Source of the DNA: Meconema thalassinum
Taxonomy: Eukaryota > Arthropoda > Insecta > Orthoptera > Tettigoniidae
Reading direction: 5' to 3'
DNA length: 64,000 nucleotides
Assembly (NCBI GenBank): GCA_946902985.2
Contig: OX336389.2
Span: 150,215,099-150,279,098, forward strand
The notes beneath the pieces were generated by a model. That model had not been told where the DNA came from. It did not search any database and worked only from the letters and a program-made list of their open reading frames with translations. This document shows, one piece after another, positions 55,095-64,000 of this stretch (its first letter is position 1; the number at the start of each line of letters is the position of its first letter). The translations under genes were made by a program, and so were the position numbers.

Positions 55095-56045
55095 TGCCAT
55101 GTAAATCCATGCGTCAGGGACAAACTACTTGCGTTTCAATATACTCTAACTTTTGTGCCCACCGTTATTACTTTTTTTACTATTGCACTGTGGGTTGAAG
55201 TCTTGTTTTGTGCATCAGAACTTTCTGTTATGTTTTTCTCTCTGATTTTATATGATAAAGGCCCAAATACCATTATATCAGGTATTTTGTAAAAGATGAC
55301 ACATCAAACGAGCAAGGAAATTTCTACTATTATTAGGTTGTGTGTTGTACTGAGAGTTTGCCTACAAACCACTTAGATGGACGCTAAAAGTTAGAACGTA
55401 CAAAACATGTGGGACACAACCTGTGACATCCAGCCCTAACTGCCTTCGCTCTCCCTCCGAGCAATGGCCATTTACAGTATATTTTCTTGATAAGCATAGT
55501 CTGCATTCTTACATGTTTAGTTACATTCCACATTTATTATATTATTAGCTTCATGTTTGTATTCTTACAGATCTGTCCACTAGATCCAGTTGAACAGCAA
55601 GTTGCATGGAACAGACCTGGGCGAGAATGCAGTTTCAGTTTTGTGGTTCTTTTTATAATATGCAGTAATTGTATTTCTTGTACTACATTCTGTTATGCAA
55701 AATAAATATTACTTTTTCAATTACCAACCTCCTGGGTTTTAAATTTGATTGTTTCTCCTTCCTTCTCATAATCCATTTGCAAGAAAGTCATGGGATTCAA
55801 ACAAGAATATGGAACCTATGCAGGAATGATACGAGTTAGGTCATTCCATAGACTGATTTGGAGGTTATGTACGATAGGACAATGAAGAAAGGGGGGAGTA
55901 AGTTATGTGCACTGGAATTTGAAGGTTGTCTGTTTGGAAACCTGATTCAGTTGATTTTATAGTATTTAGTAGATAATAGATCAAGTTGTTTTATTTGAAC
56001 TAACATCAATACAAAAGGAACTAATAATATCAATATCTATCTACA
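55095..56045. other. Non-coding
   Basis: A short frame with a good acceptor (TTCTTACAG at 55562-55570) opens as ICPLDPVEQQVAWNRPGREC, but no donor or continuation was found. Nothing else recognised. Confidence 0.35.
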
Positions 56046-56052
56046 TATATGC

Positions 56053-56251
56053 ACAGTTCACGCCACGGTTTTTGGCCGGCGAGTCCTGATTGCACAGTCG
56101 TACAGAGGACAGGTGGCGAGCCTCGGGCAGTTGCAATTGATGCAAGAGTTTCTTTCCACGCAACTGAAAACTCGCGTATCAATTTCACATGCGTGAGGCC
56201 AGCAGACTGTGCAATCAGGACTCGCCAGCCAAAAACCGTGGCGTGAACTGT
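56053..56251. mobile_element. MITE-like element, 199 bp with 47-bp terminal inverted repeats
   Basis: Left arm 56053-56099 begins ACAGTTCACGCCACGG; right arm 56205-56251 is its reverse complement with one mismatch (position about 56076). The 105-bp centre holds a second, weaker inverted pair (GTTGC/GCAAC). There is no coding capacity. The length and perfect arms suggest a young non-autonomous DNA transposon. The flanks are TA-rich, so the target-site duplication is ambiguous. Confidence 0.88.
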
Positions 56252-56761
56252 ATATTTTCTGCCAGTGTTACGTAATGAACGACATATTTCAACATTTAAT
56301 CAAAAGTAATTATATCAATGTTAAAATTCCACAAATGATCTAGCTCAGCAGAATATTTATAAAAATATGTGATATCTCGGGGATTTAGTTTACGATATGT
56401 GTTTTTTTTCTCCTGTTTTAAGGGAAAATATTTGTATCATTTGTTTTTGTGAAGAGCTGAGCAAGTGCAGTGTGGCCGCTTTCTGGAAAACTCGGGGAAT
56501 TTAAATTGCATAGAATAAACAGGGGAAAAAATTGGCATAATGAAATAAAAATGTCTGGACATAGGACTAGGCCTAATAATAATGCATCGTTGGCAGTATT
56601 AATTAATCTTCCATACATGATTAATTACCGTTAAGATTAAATACCGTAATTTGACCGTTCTGCTATTTCTTCTTTTCGGATGTTCACCTTCCAGGATATC
56701 CAAAGTCAGAAAAAGTAGCTTCACGTGAAAGAAATATGGCTCGGGTGTTTATACCTTCTTC

Positions 56762-56953
56762 CATATAAGTTGAGTGTAATAACAATACGCCAGAGCCGCG
56801 AAGAAGAGCTCTTCCCTATACGAGCCCACTACCTTCGATTGAAATATTACAGACACTGTATCAATTGTAAACTGGCTTTAACTTCACATCGGTAAGAGGT
56901 ATGAGCTCTTCTCCGAGGCCCTGGCGTGTTGTCAGTTGACTCTCAACTTATAT
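56762..56953. mobile_element. Second hairpin element, about 190 bp
   Basis: Left arm 56762-56810 (ATATAAGTTGAG ... ACGCCAGAGCC ... GAAGAGCT) pairs with right arm 56904-56953 (AGCTCTTCTCCG ... CCTGGCGT ... CTCAACTTATAT) with several mismatches. It is probably an older MITE of a different family from the 56.05-kb one. Confidence 0.6.
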
Positions 56954-56959
56954 AGAATA

Positions 56960-57280
56960 AGTTATAGTTGTGGTGTAACGTGATTCACTGAACAGATGGC
57001 GCAAAATCTGAATTGAGTTTACTTATGTCCCAGGCATCCTTCCTGTACTGTCGACTTGTGTGTGTAAATAATTTTCAGACTGCCAAAGCGTTTTTTTTAT
57101 AAGTGATGAGCGAAGAGACATACAGGTAAATGGAATTTCTTTGGATATACTGAGTAATAAAACAAATACTGCAACGACAATGGTTTACGTAACCTAAAAT
57201 TCACTCAACAATTTACACTTTTGTATTTAGTATTTTTTGAAGATCATGGAGGGATTATAGAAATTTAATCCGGAATAGCT
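56960..57280. other. Non-coding
   Basis: No gene or repeat boundary recognised. Confidence 0.4.
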
Positions 57281-57284
57281 TCAA

Positions 57285-57453
57285 CCGTCAAAGTACCCAG
57301 ATTTTCAGCCTTGGTTAGAAGTTGTTCCCAAGAACGCAAAACATTCTTTTTGTAACCTGTGCAAAAAACGGATTCCTTTGAGCAACGTGGGCAAGAGAGC
57401 AATCACTAGCCACATGACAGAAAATTTCACAAAGCATGAATCACCAACCATGT
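57285..57453 (+). pseudogene. BED-like zinc-finger fragment of a DNA transposase
   Basis: The frame reads DFQPWLEVVPKNAKHSFC, then CNLCKKRIPLSNVGKRA and ITSHMTENFTKH before a TGA. A W, a C-x2-C pair and a following H...H are the signature of BED-type fingers, which open many hAT-family transposases. The rest of the transposase is not recognisable downstream. It is likely a truncated relic. Confidence 0.5.
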
Positions 57454-57782
57454 GACTGCGCTTTAGTCAGATCGAACCATACTTCAGTTTCGTTGTTTTA
57501 CATACCGTGTCAACAAGACTGAGCTTGAACAGTTTGATAGGAGTAAATCTTGCCCGGTTCATTTTTATACTAAACAGTTCAAGGGCTTGGAAGAATATTA
57601 AGATGTGTGGCAGATCATAAAAATCATCCTCATATTTTCTCATGTAACACCTTTGTGGAGGTTTTTTTTTCTCCATTTTTTTCAGTGGAAACATTTACGA
57701 CCAAACTCTCATAGCGATGAGAAGAGCATGGGATGGAATTCAGGATTCAGGTGGATAAGATGCCATAAACATTGATGATGGA

Positions 57783-57998
57783 ATGGTTCGTAACGCTTGT
57801 GGGGCTAGGGCTAAGGAAAAAATCGCTATCGAAGAACAAAAACTACGAGAATCGGAAATAGAGCAGTTGAGTCAGTACGAGAGAGAGAAGAAGAAGAAGA
57901 GAAAGGATAAAGTGTTAATGGCATTAAATAAAGAAAAGGAAGAATTGTTCACAAAGCAACATGAGCTGGAAATGAAAATAAAAACTTTGAAGAAATAA
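57783..57998 (+). CDS. Charged coiled-coil fragment, unknown origin
   Basis: 71 codons from ATG 57783 to a TAA. Nearly all helix-forming and charged residues (KEKIAIEEQKLRESEIEQL, ALNKEKEELFTKQHELEMK). The upstream frame (RRAWDGIQDSG, with a stop) could belong with it. Such tails occur at the end of transposon-derived proteins. It lies 330 bp from the BED-like fragment on the same strand and may be the other end of the same decayed gene. Confidence 0.3.
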   Translation: MVRNACGARAKEKIAIEEQKLRESEIEQLSQYEREKKKKRKDKVLMALNKEKEELFTKQHELEMKIKTLKK

Positions 57999-58009
57999 GA
58001 ACTTCAAAC

Positions 58010-58520
58010 GTATTCAAAGTCGCCTAAATATCTGTGATTAAATATTATACCTAAATAATTGTGATTATTTTGAAATGTGATCAATGAAACATGTAAGGTA
58101 TTTAATTTGTGAAAGATATACATTGTCGTAAGAGACTATGTGTTACGTATTTTACGTTAGTAGTGTGTTGGTAACAGTTCTAAATCCTCCACACCCTCCA
58201 CACAAGATGGCGGTGGCGCGATATCTCTCGAACGCATGGTCGGATTTTGACGAATGAGGTGTCATTGAACTCGGGCTGATACCCCCTTTCCAATGAAGAA
58301 CATATTTCCACCCCAAAATAAACCCTACCCCTACTAGGGGGTGAAATTGTAATTTTTTAGAGAATCTCACTTTCCAATTGCAACATGTGAGAGTTTGAAT
58401 GCCAATATGGAATGAAACGTTGTTCTACACAAGAGATATGTATACGGTGGATAGCCACTATGAATTAATATGCTTGTTTTTGTTTTTTACGCATGCCCAC
58501 TCATGGCTTTTGAAGAGGGT
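58010..58520. other. Non-coding
   Basis: No gene recognised. Confidence 0.4.
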
Positions 58521-58524
58521 GGGG

Positions 58525-58705
58525 GAGCGGTTCCCTGTGGACGGGTCCTTGTTGACAGGTCCCTGTGGACGGGTCATTGTTGCCGGGTCATTGTTGACGA
58601 GTCCCTGTGGACGAGTCCTTGTGGACAAGTCCTTGTTGACAGGTCCTTGTGGACGAGTCCTTGTTGATGAGTCCTTGTTGATGAATCCCTTTGGACCGGT
58701 TCCTA
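58525..58705 (+). repeat. 15-bp minisatellite, about 12 units
   Basis: Units vary around GTCCTTGTTGACGAG / GTCCCTGTGGACGAG. As the period is a multiple of three, several frames stay open and code for pentapeptides. This explains two overlapping open frames here that are not genes. Confidence 0.9.
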
Positions 58706-58892
58706 CGGACTAGCCCATGAATTTATTTAAATTATGTCAAAGGGCCTAACTACATTTTGCGTGTAAAGCAGTGTGTTGAACTGACGTTGTTCACCAGTCC
58801 CCCACTACTATAATGGGATAACGATATGAAAGGAAAGTGACGAAATACATGTGAACACGTGTGAGATGGCCTTATTACCGTCCTCCTAGTGA

Positions 58893-59062
58893 AACAAGTC
58901 ACATCCTGTTTTGGTTCATACGTGAGAAAATGCGAGTTCATGTGTAATATGATCTAACACACAGCTGTTCACCTGTACACGCGCACGATAAGAGCTAACA
59001 AGTCACAACCTGTTTTGACAGTGGTGGGAGGTGAAGGGGGGAGAGGTGGTGGGGGTGGGGAG
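58893..59062. repeat. Short direct repeat and G-rich tract at the left edge of the viral-like element
   Basis: AACAAGTCACATCCTGTTTTG (58893-58913) and AACAAGTCACAACCTGTTTTG (58997-59017) are 104 bp apart. They are followed by a run of G-tracts at 59022-59062 (GGTGGGAGGTGAAGGGGGG and GGTGGTGGGGGTGGGG), a candidate G-quadruplex. They lie just outside the last coding remnant of the integrase and may mark the element's left boundary. Confidence 0.5.
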
Positions 59063-59199
59063 TTGGTGTAAGAGAGAACACAGGTGAAGAGAGAAAGAAA
59101 TATGTATTGCTCATAATACATGTAGAGCTGAGGACTGTACATAAGACTGTAGGTTAAGTACAACATGAGTGAATAAATAAATACAAGGCACACAGGTAA

Positions 59200-60095
59200 T
59201 TTATTAATCCAAGAATTAAAGGCTGAGCTAAATCCCAACCATTTTACATATAGTTTATTTCCTTTTTGTTTCAACACTTTTTCCACAAAGTAATGTTTAG
59301 GAAACGCTGTCTTTTGGAGTTCTTGAAGATAAAACCTGCCTTTTATGGGTTGGTTGTTGAGGTCCTCGAGTAAATAGGTGACTGGACTGTTCAGGTTGAC
59401 TTGACGAATTCGAAATAGTTCAGTCCCCCAATTTGGTGTGTAGCCCTAGTCAAAGACGGACTTGAATTTGCTCACACGAACATGGTCCCCAATGTTAAGG
59501 CGATGACGTTTAGGGTCTGCTGTTTTTATGGGGTTAAACAGTTTATCCAGTTGTGGAATATTTTAGTTACAAGTCGTGGCTTGGTCCCAATGGTTCTGTG
59601 CTTGGTGTCATTTTAACGTGACACTGGCTCAGGTAACAAGTCCAACCAGCGATAAGTGCCCTGAGCGGTAAACGCTTTCCACATATGGGTTTTCAATGTT
59701 CGGTTGAACCGCTCGACCACGCTGGCTTTGAGATTGCTGTACGTGGTGTAATGGTGAATATCCTTAGATTTGAGAAAACTGGAGAAATCCTTGTTGAAAA
59801 ATTCTTTTCCCTGATCGGTTTGTAGCAGCTGAGGTTGACGTTTAGATTGATGAATAATATGTTGAAAGGCTTCGGTGACTAGTGGACCAGACTTGCGACG
59901 CACAGGTTCAACAAACGCCATTTTGGAATAATCATCAATGACCGTCAACGTATAGCGTACACCATCGTTAACGCTAGCATAGGGAATCATTTCAACCAAG
60001 TCTGCTTGAGAAAGTTCATCCACACCCTGTGAAATCACCTTGAGTCGCTGATAGTGACGTCTAGCTGGACGATGCAACTCGTGAGCAATACCCAT
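59200..60095 (-). pseudogene. Polinton/adintovirus-type integrase with chromodomain
   Basis: Minus strand, probable start ATG at 60093-60095 (MGIAHELHRPARRHYQR). The rve core follows: QADLVEM with the first catalytic Asp (60002), VIDDYSKMAFVEPV, LLQTDQGKEFFN with the second Asp (about 59816) and SVVERFNRT with the Glu (59714), giving the D,D,E triad. The open frame ends at a TAA (59613). In other frames, downstream DNA still encodes the C-terminal part: NIGDHVRVSKFK (SH3-like), an in-frame TAG, LFRIRQVN and a chromodomain-like KLYVKWLGFSSAFNSW (about 59250-59200). This order (rve, SH3-like, chromodomain) is known from Polinton/Maverick-type integrases, which insert the element into host DNA. 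Several breaks make it inactive. Confidence 0.85.
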
Positions 60096-60111
60096 TTTAA
60101 TGGGTGAGGGC

Positions 60112-61121
60112 TTAAACAATAATTTTGGCATTTCGAAGTTCTTCCTCAATTTCTTGAATTTCCCAATCGTGACCAGTATGGCCGGCTTGACGTGAAGCAT
60201 GCAACAGCTGTAGTCGCTGGACGAGTTTATTTGGATTGTGCCAGTAGGTAACATCCACAAGGGTTTTAATGGTTTAAATGTCTTTCCTGAAGCGGACACT
60301 TTACGACGACCACTTTGACTAGTGGGGAACATTTTTGCAATGATGGTTTTATATTTTTGAGATGTATTGGCATTCACTTGTTGAGTGGGATCATACTGTC
60401 TTTTGTGGGCATGGGTGTCCAATAAAATGGATTTATATTTACCAAGGTCCTCTGGCGTATAATCTTGAGTTGAGGGAGTCCGAGAGAATAGTAGCTTTAA
60501 CAGTCCTGGTGTTAATTTATAGTTGATCTTTTTAATGACAGCTTTAGTACGACTAAATTTAATCGATGAATCACCAATTTTAAAAAAATCATCCTCATAG
60601 CTAACGCCATATGTGGTATCTGTGTTTCCAATAAATAGATTGGTGAAATAGGGTTCCAGTGTTGAACCATAATATTTTATTAAAATGTTTTTCAGTTGAG
60701 TTTTATGTTGAGGGGTGGCCAAGAGTTGTGAAAATGGAGACGATCTGGAAGGGCAAGGTGTTTCAACCATGGCCAAGGATTTCCTTTTTCTTAAAAACTC
60801 TGCAAGGGGTGATCCCTTTCTTTGAGGCGTAAACACTTGTTCCTCATTATCCTCAACTTCGCTAACACTAGTTAAATCTTCCTGTTCCTCTTCCTCTTCC
60901 TCAGGGTCCTCGTGATGCGTCTGAGTGGCTTGTGAAACGGTAGGTAGCGTTTCAGATGGCTTGAAAGAGGGTTTCAACATGGCTTTTAGCGGATGTGCTA
61001 AATGTTGTTGAATAAACAAAGCATGATCCGCAGGCAATCGTTTCAATTGACGAAACTTTTGGCGAATAGTATTTTTTGCTCTAATAATATGCTTTTTCAA
61101 TTGACTCTCTGCTGACGCCAT
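60112..61121 (-). pseudogene. DUF8207-like protein of the viral-like element, frameshifted
   Basis: Minus strand from ATG 61121. Residues 1-50 are basic and helical, 70-95 very acidic (EDPEEEEEEQEDLTSVSE), and 150-266 match my recollection of a domain found beside integrases in insect elements of this type (DUF8207): FFKIGDSSIKF, YKLTPGLLKLLF, YTPEDLGKYKSILL. The current frame loses similarity near residue 270. The expected C-terminus (NPNKLVQRLQLLHA, EELRNAKIIV) lies in another frame and stops at 60112. The break is therefore at about 60265-60320, and the long 502-codon open frame here is an artificial join with the integrase. Function unknown; the gene sits 41 bp after the ATPase. Confidence 0.65.
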
Positions 61122-61162
61122 GATGTCGTCACAATTGACTTGAGAGGGAATGATACAGTGCC

Positions 61163-61862
61163 TTAAATAGCAATGAAATGATCAAACCCTAAGCGATACC
61201 GCCCTTGGTTGAGTTCACTTGGTTTGTCAATCACTAAACAGGCATGACGTTGTGTGTTCCAGCACTTGCCACACAATTCTGTAAACATTTGAAAGGTCAT
61301 ATCCGGATTCACATGTTCATTATAAATGTGACGACTGTTCCTCTCGTCCTGGCGAAATAAAACAATGACATTAGCATTGTCACGAATCAACTGTTTGGAC
61401 ATTTTAGAATACGTTTGTCCAAGATAGAAGCAATCGATATGTTTGTGTCGACCCATGCTGAAATAGCTTTTAAATGATGCCTTGAAGTTCAGTGGATACA
61501 TCATCGAAAATCATGAGTGAATCAGGCTTTACCTCATCCGGTGAAATAACATTTTCTTGCGTGGAAAATGTAAAATACCCCATATTCTCATTTTGTAATC
61601 CAGACATGACTTGATCCAGAAACACGTAGAGGGGTTGGTAGAGAGATTTTGCGAAAATATAAATATTTTGAAAACACAGACCATTGAGCGCTGTAATAAG
61701 TGTCAGCAAAAGATTGGTCTTTCCACAGCCGGAAGGTCCCACAATGATGCAGCGAATGGAAGATGGAAACAGTGAACCATGGCGTTGTTCACGTGATGTG
61801 GGGCAGAGATGGGAAACCATGTCCCCCACGGGGAATGACTCATGCTGCTTAATTATCTTCAT
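61163..61862 (-). pseudogene. Packaging-type ATPase of the viral-like element, frameshifted
   Basis: Minus strand from ATG 61862. Walker A GPSGCGKT at residues 42-49 in CIIVGPSGCGKTNLLL, Walker B SLMIFDDV at 115-122. The first frame ends at 61470, while the rest continues in an overlapping frame from about 61500: YFSMGRHKHIDCFYLGQTYS (sensor-like Gln) and RDNANVIVLFRQDERN. So one frameshift at about 61480-61504 splits a single gene. Polinton-type elements carry an ATPase of the FtsK/HerA type that pumps DNA into capsids. It is first in the minus-strand block, next to the divergent promoter. Confidence 0.88.
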
Positions 61863-61954
61863 TTCAACTAAGGCTTAGAGAGGCTAGCAGGCTGTCTATA
61901 TACATCGCACCGAGCCTTGTTATAGAAACAGTAGACTCGTACTACAGGTTGACG
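61863..61954. promoter_or_regulatory. Divergent promoter region between the two gene blocks
   Basis: 92 bp separate the ATPase start (61862, minus) from the first plus-strand ATG (61955). TATATA at 61897-61902 is palindromic and could serve both directions, lying 35 bases from one ATG and 53 from the other. No other signal is clear. Confidence 0.5.
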
Positions 61955-62675
61955 ATGGATGTCTTTGGACGTGCATTGATGGTCAAAGCTAGGTCTGTTC
62001 CCATACATGATCCTAAACAAGAAACAGATCCTGCTAATAAACACTATGTGGATAGGTCAGTAGTGCCACGCACAAAACAAGGAGATTATGACTTTTAAAG
62101 GAAAGCGGTTAACCCATGTAAAACATCCTCAAGTGTCTACAGACGTTACTACAAAAAAGGATGTGGATAACAAGGTGTATGAGTTTTATGATAAAGTGCC
62201 TCAGCTTACGGTGGATGGCTATAGCGCTAATCATCACCGCATTATTCACGTGGAAGACCCACAAGAAGATGATGATGTATGTACCAAGCAATACGTGACC
62301 TATGAAATGAAAAAGCTTTATAAATTTATCCCATCTTTATTTTTAGTGTATCTGACAAATGTAAAACCTGTGAATGAGAGAAACCATATACCGCTAGTTC
62401 ATGACCAGCACTTGACCTATGTGCTTGCTTCGGGGTTAAGCCACTATCGATTACACTATAATGGAACCATTCACATCAAATATGTCATACCTGATGAGAA
62501 CCATTTACAAATAGAGATAAATGGTCATAGGATGTTGGTCCATAACCATGAAATGGTCAATGCAGGAGACGAATTATCCTTTCATCTCATGCTGACATGG
62601 GATGAAAAGCAAGCTGGAAAAACCATAAACGATTTCCCACTTTATGTAGAATTGGAATATACAGCCATGAAATAA
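61955..62675 (+). pseudogene. Fibre-like protein with D-x-x-TK-x-YVD repeats, split by a frame change
   Basis: An ATG at 61955 opens a 47-codon frame ending at 62098. The next frame (62088-62675) overlaps it by 11 bases. Both parts contain the same repeat: DPANKHYVD, then STDVTTKKDVDNK, then DDVCTKQYVTYEM. This resembles the DAxTKxYVD repeats of viral and phage fibre shafts. The spacing of the repeat across the junction argues for one original gene with a one-base change near 62090-62098. The C-terminal 115 residues (from FIPSLFLVYL) look beta-rich and could be a trimerising knob. A role in attachment is an inference from the repeat only. Confidence 0.6.
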
Positions 62676-62734
62676 CAATCTGACGTTAGTTGTGACTTAA
62701 ACTTTCTTGTGAAAGGTTGTTGATCATCATCATC

Positions 62735-63480
62735 ATGGTGAAACAAAGATATCTGGTGAGAAAGACTAAAGATATGACCCTATCCTTGGCAAAGCCTGGA
62801 CTTAAGACATTCGTGGACAAGCCCTTGTGGAAGAAAAAAAGAAGAAATAATGTGTTGACCATAAGGAAAGCTCTTCGAGCAGCACAGAGACATGTTATTC
62901 CAAAACGTCAGCGACAGGGTTCAAAACAAGGGCGAGTGATTCCCGTCCCCAAACGAGCGGGATTTTTACCTGCATTATTTGCTGGTCTGCCTGCTCTAGG
63001 CTCACTTTTAGGCGGCGCCAGTGCAGTGGCAAAAACTATTAAAGCCGCGCAGCAGGGCAAGCAACAACTCAAAGAAAGTCAGCGACACAATGAAACAATG
63101 GAAGCCATTGCTATGGGGGCTAGAAATGTCAATTTGAAGCCAGCCTTTTATCAACAAGGATTTGGAATTTCACCTTTTCGAAATAAAATAAAAACATCTT
63201 TAACCTCAGCCATAGCAAGACATGCCCTGATGCATCAACAAGTGGAAAGCTATGCTAAACAACTGAAGCTTTCTCATTTTCGAGGTGTGTTTATGCGAAA
63301 CCAATTACCCTCACAACCCTGGATCCACTGTATGGTACTTTGATAGTTTTGGGAATTTGCCCCCGCCCATGGAACTAGTGGTTGATTTTGGAAACAGGAT
63401 CAAGGTATATTAAAATGTGAAACGTGAGCAAACGTTTAACAGCCAACAGTGTGGACGTTTGTGTTTAATTTTTTTATATA
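62735..63480 (+). pseudogene. Adenovirus-like minor capsid protein followed by a broken adenain-like protease
   Basis: I choose ATG 62735 (MVKQRYLVRK), after a CAT repeat. The first part is basic (RKALRAAQRHVIPKRQRQG) with a hydrophobic Gly/Ala helix (FLPALFAGLPALGSLLGG) and an amphipathic helix (KAAQQGKQQLKESQRHNETM), like pVI/core proteins. The second part, from about 63240, has KLSHFRGVFMRN, the start of an adenain-type cysteine protease. The frame ends at 63343. In the +1 frame lie YFDSFGNLPPP (63336-63368), then an in-frame TAA at 63411, then QCGRLCLIFL (63447-63476), which carries the expected catalytic Cys. The segment that should hold the catalytic His, between the RGVFMRN and YFDSFG motifs, is missing. 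So the protease is both frameshifted and deleted. Confidence 0.75.
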
Positions 63481-63482
63481 AG
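63475..63482 (+). promoter_or_regulatory. TATA-like box before the capsid gene
   Basis: TATATAAG lies 29 bases before the capsid ATG (63511). It overlaps the 3-prime end of the decayed protease region, suggesting that the capsid gene had its own late promoter. Confidence 0.4.
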
Positions 63483-63510
63483 AAGCAGCATAAGCAAAAA
63501 CGTAAACAGT

Positions 63511-64000
63511 ATGTCGGTGGAAAGTAAGACGATTACACTGCATGGACGTGGACCTGAAGTGAGCCTAGACTTTTACCCACCTATCGAATTGAGTGAAAAA
63601 CCCTATGGTTTAGGACTTGTTTCTCTTGAAACGTACAATCGAATATACATCATACGTGAAAAGGTGAACAACAAGTTTTACTATGATGATTGTGTGCTCA
63701 CCCTGAACTCTGGTGGATACACGATCGATGACATTTATGAACACATTTATGTGGTGTTGATCAATGAATATGGTTTAAAGTCATTTCTCGATGGAACGCG
63801 CAAGTTTGAACTTTGTAGGAAATACCAACATTCATCGCTGCAGTATTTTTTCTACATTCAAAATTGACTTTAAAACACACTCCGATTCCATTGGTCCATT
63901 ACTAGGATTTAAACCACGCATGTTGGAGCCCAACAAAAAACATGAATCAGACCTTGAAGTGAAATTCATTGAGGACCATCATGTGTCGGTGACGTGTAAT
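63511..64000 (+). pseudogene. Jelly-roll capsid protein, 5-prime part, frameshifted and cut by the window edge
   Basis: ATG 63511 opens MSVESKTITLHGRGPEVSLD then FYPPIELSEKPYGLGLVSLE, the start of a protein I recall as double jelly-roll-like in insect elements of this kind, with NNKFYYDD and GGYTIDDIYEHI. The first frame stays similar until about 63815, then runs on without meaning to 63867. The +1 frame from 63818 is open to the window end and continues plausibly (FSTFKIDF, SDSIGPLLGFKP). A one-base change near 63812-63820 is the simplest reading. It would be the major capsid or a capsid-related protein, but assignment between major and minor is not possible from this part alone. Confidence 0.65.

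Noticed and set aside
58399..58713. Protein with pentapeptide repeats
   Set aside because: Two frames are open simultaneously because of a 15-bp minisatellite; no flanking coding signal.
59613..61121. A single 502-residue integrase protein
   Set aside because: Similarity changes abruptly near residue 270, the natural end of the first protein lies in another frame, and a good integrase start lies inside; read as two genes joined by a frameshift.
1..64000. CRISPR array
   Set aside because: No regularly spaced identical repeats with unique spacers; the tandem repeats present are adjacent satellites, SINE pairs or gag repeats, and the DNA is animal.

Overview
The window looks like nuclear DNA from a large, repeat-rich insect genome. 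The evidence is a long degenerate TTAGG-type tract (the arthropod telomeric word), several families of tRNA-derived SINEs, non-LTR retrotransposons of at least four lineages, a Ty3/Gypsy element with arthropod-type pol, (AAT)n tails, and very little coding sequence. A polyneopteran such as an orthopteran seems plausible from the repeat load, but that is inference and I cannot name a species. There are no bacterial operons, rRNA genes or intact tRNA genes.

Layout. 1-8.8 kb: mostly non-coding, with SINE copies at 2.3 and 3.1-3.9 kb, two weak host-exon candidates (4.0-4.3 kb minus; 5.53-5.88 kb plus), and a 770-bp degenerate TTAGG tract (6.65-7.42 kb). 8.8-12.5 kb: a SINE with clear target-site duplication, then old diverged repeats. 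12.6-22.3 kb: one non-LTR element (endonuclease + reverse transcriptase) cut in two by about 6.2 kb of other DNA, with an inverted repeat at the two breakpoints. 22.3-32 kb: SINE and LINE fragments, an uncharacterised minus-strand reading frame with a duplicated N-terminal segment (27.4-27.9 kb), a 238-bp tandem duplication (29.5-30.0 kb). 32.3-36.5 kb: a nearly full-length minus-strand LINE with PHD/RRM-like ORF1 and endonuclease/RT ORF2. 36.86-43.67 kb: a complete, young Ty3/Gypsy element with 764-bp LTRs, primer-binding site, polypurine tract and a single-frame gag-pol interrupted by two stop codons. 43.7-59 kb: non-coding DNA with SINEs, a pogo/Tigger-like transposase relic split by a SINE, a 633-bp tandem duplication, two hairpin MITE-like elements, a possible micro-exon series and a 15-bp minisatellite.

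59.0-64.0 kb (right edge): the most interesting part, a degenerate integrated Polinton/adintovirus-like element. Two divergent gene blocks meet at a 92-bp promoter region near 61.9 kb. The minus block carries a packaging-type ATPase, an uncharacterised DUF8207-like protein and a retroviral-type integrase with chromodomain. The plus block carries a fibre-like protein, an adenovirus-like minor capsid protein running into an adenain-like protease, and the start of a jelly-roll capsid protein that runs off the window. Together these would serve integration, genome packaging, capsid building and maturation. Almost every gene has a frameshift, stop or deletion, including loss of the protease segment expected to carry the catalytic histidine, so this copy is a fossil. 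The DNA polymerase and any helicase would lie beyond base 64,000 if present.
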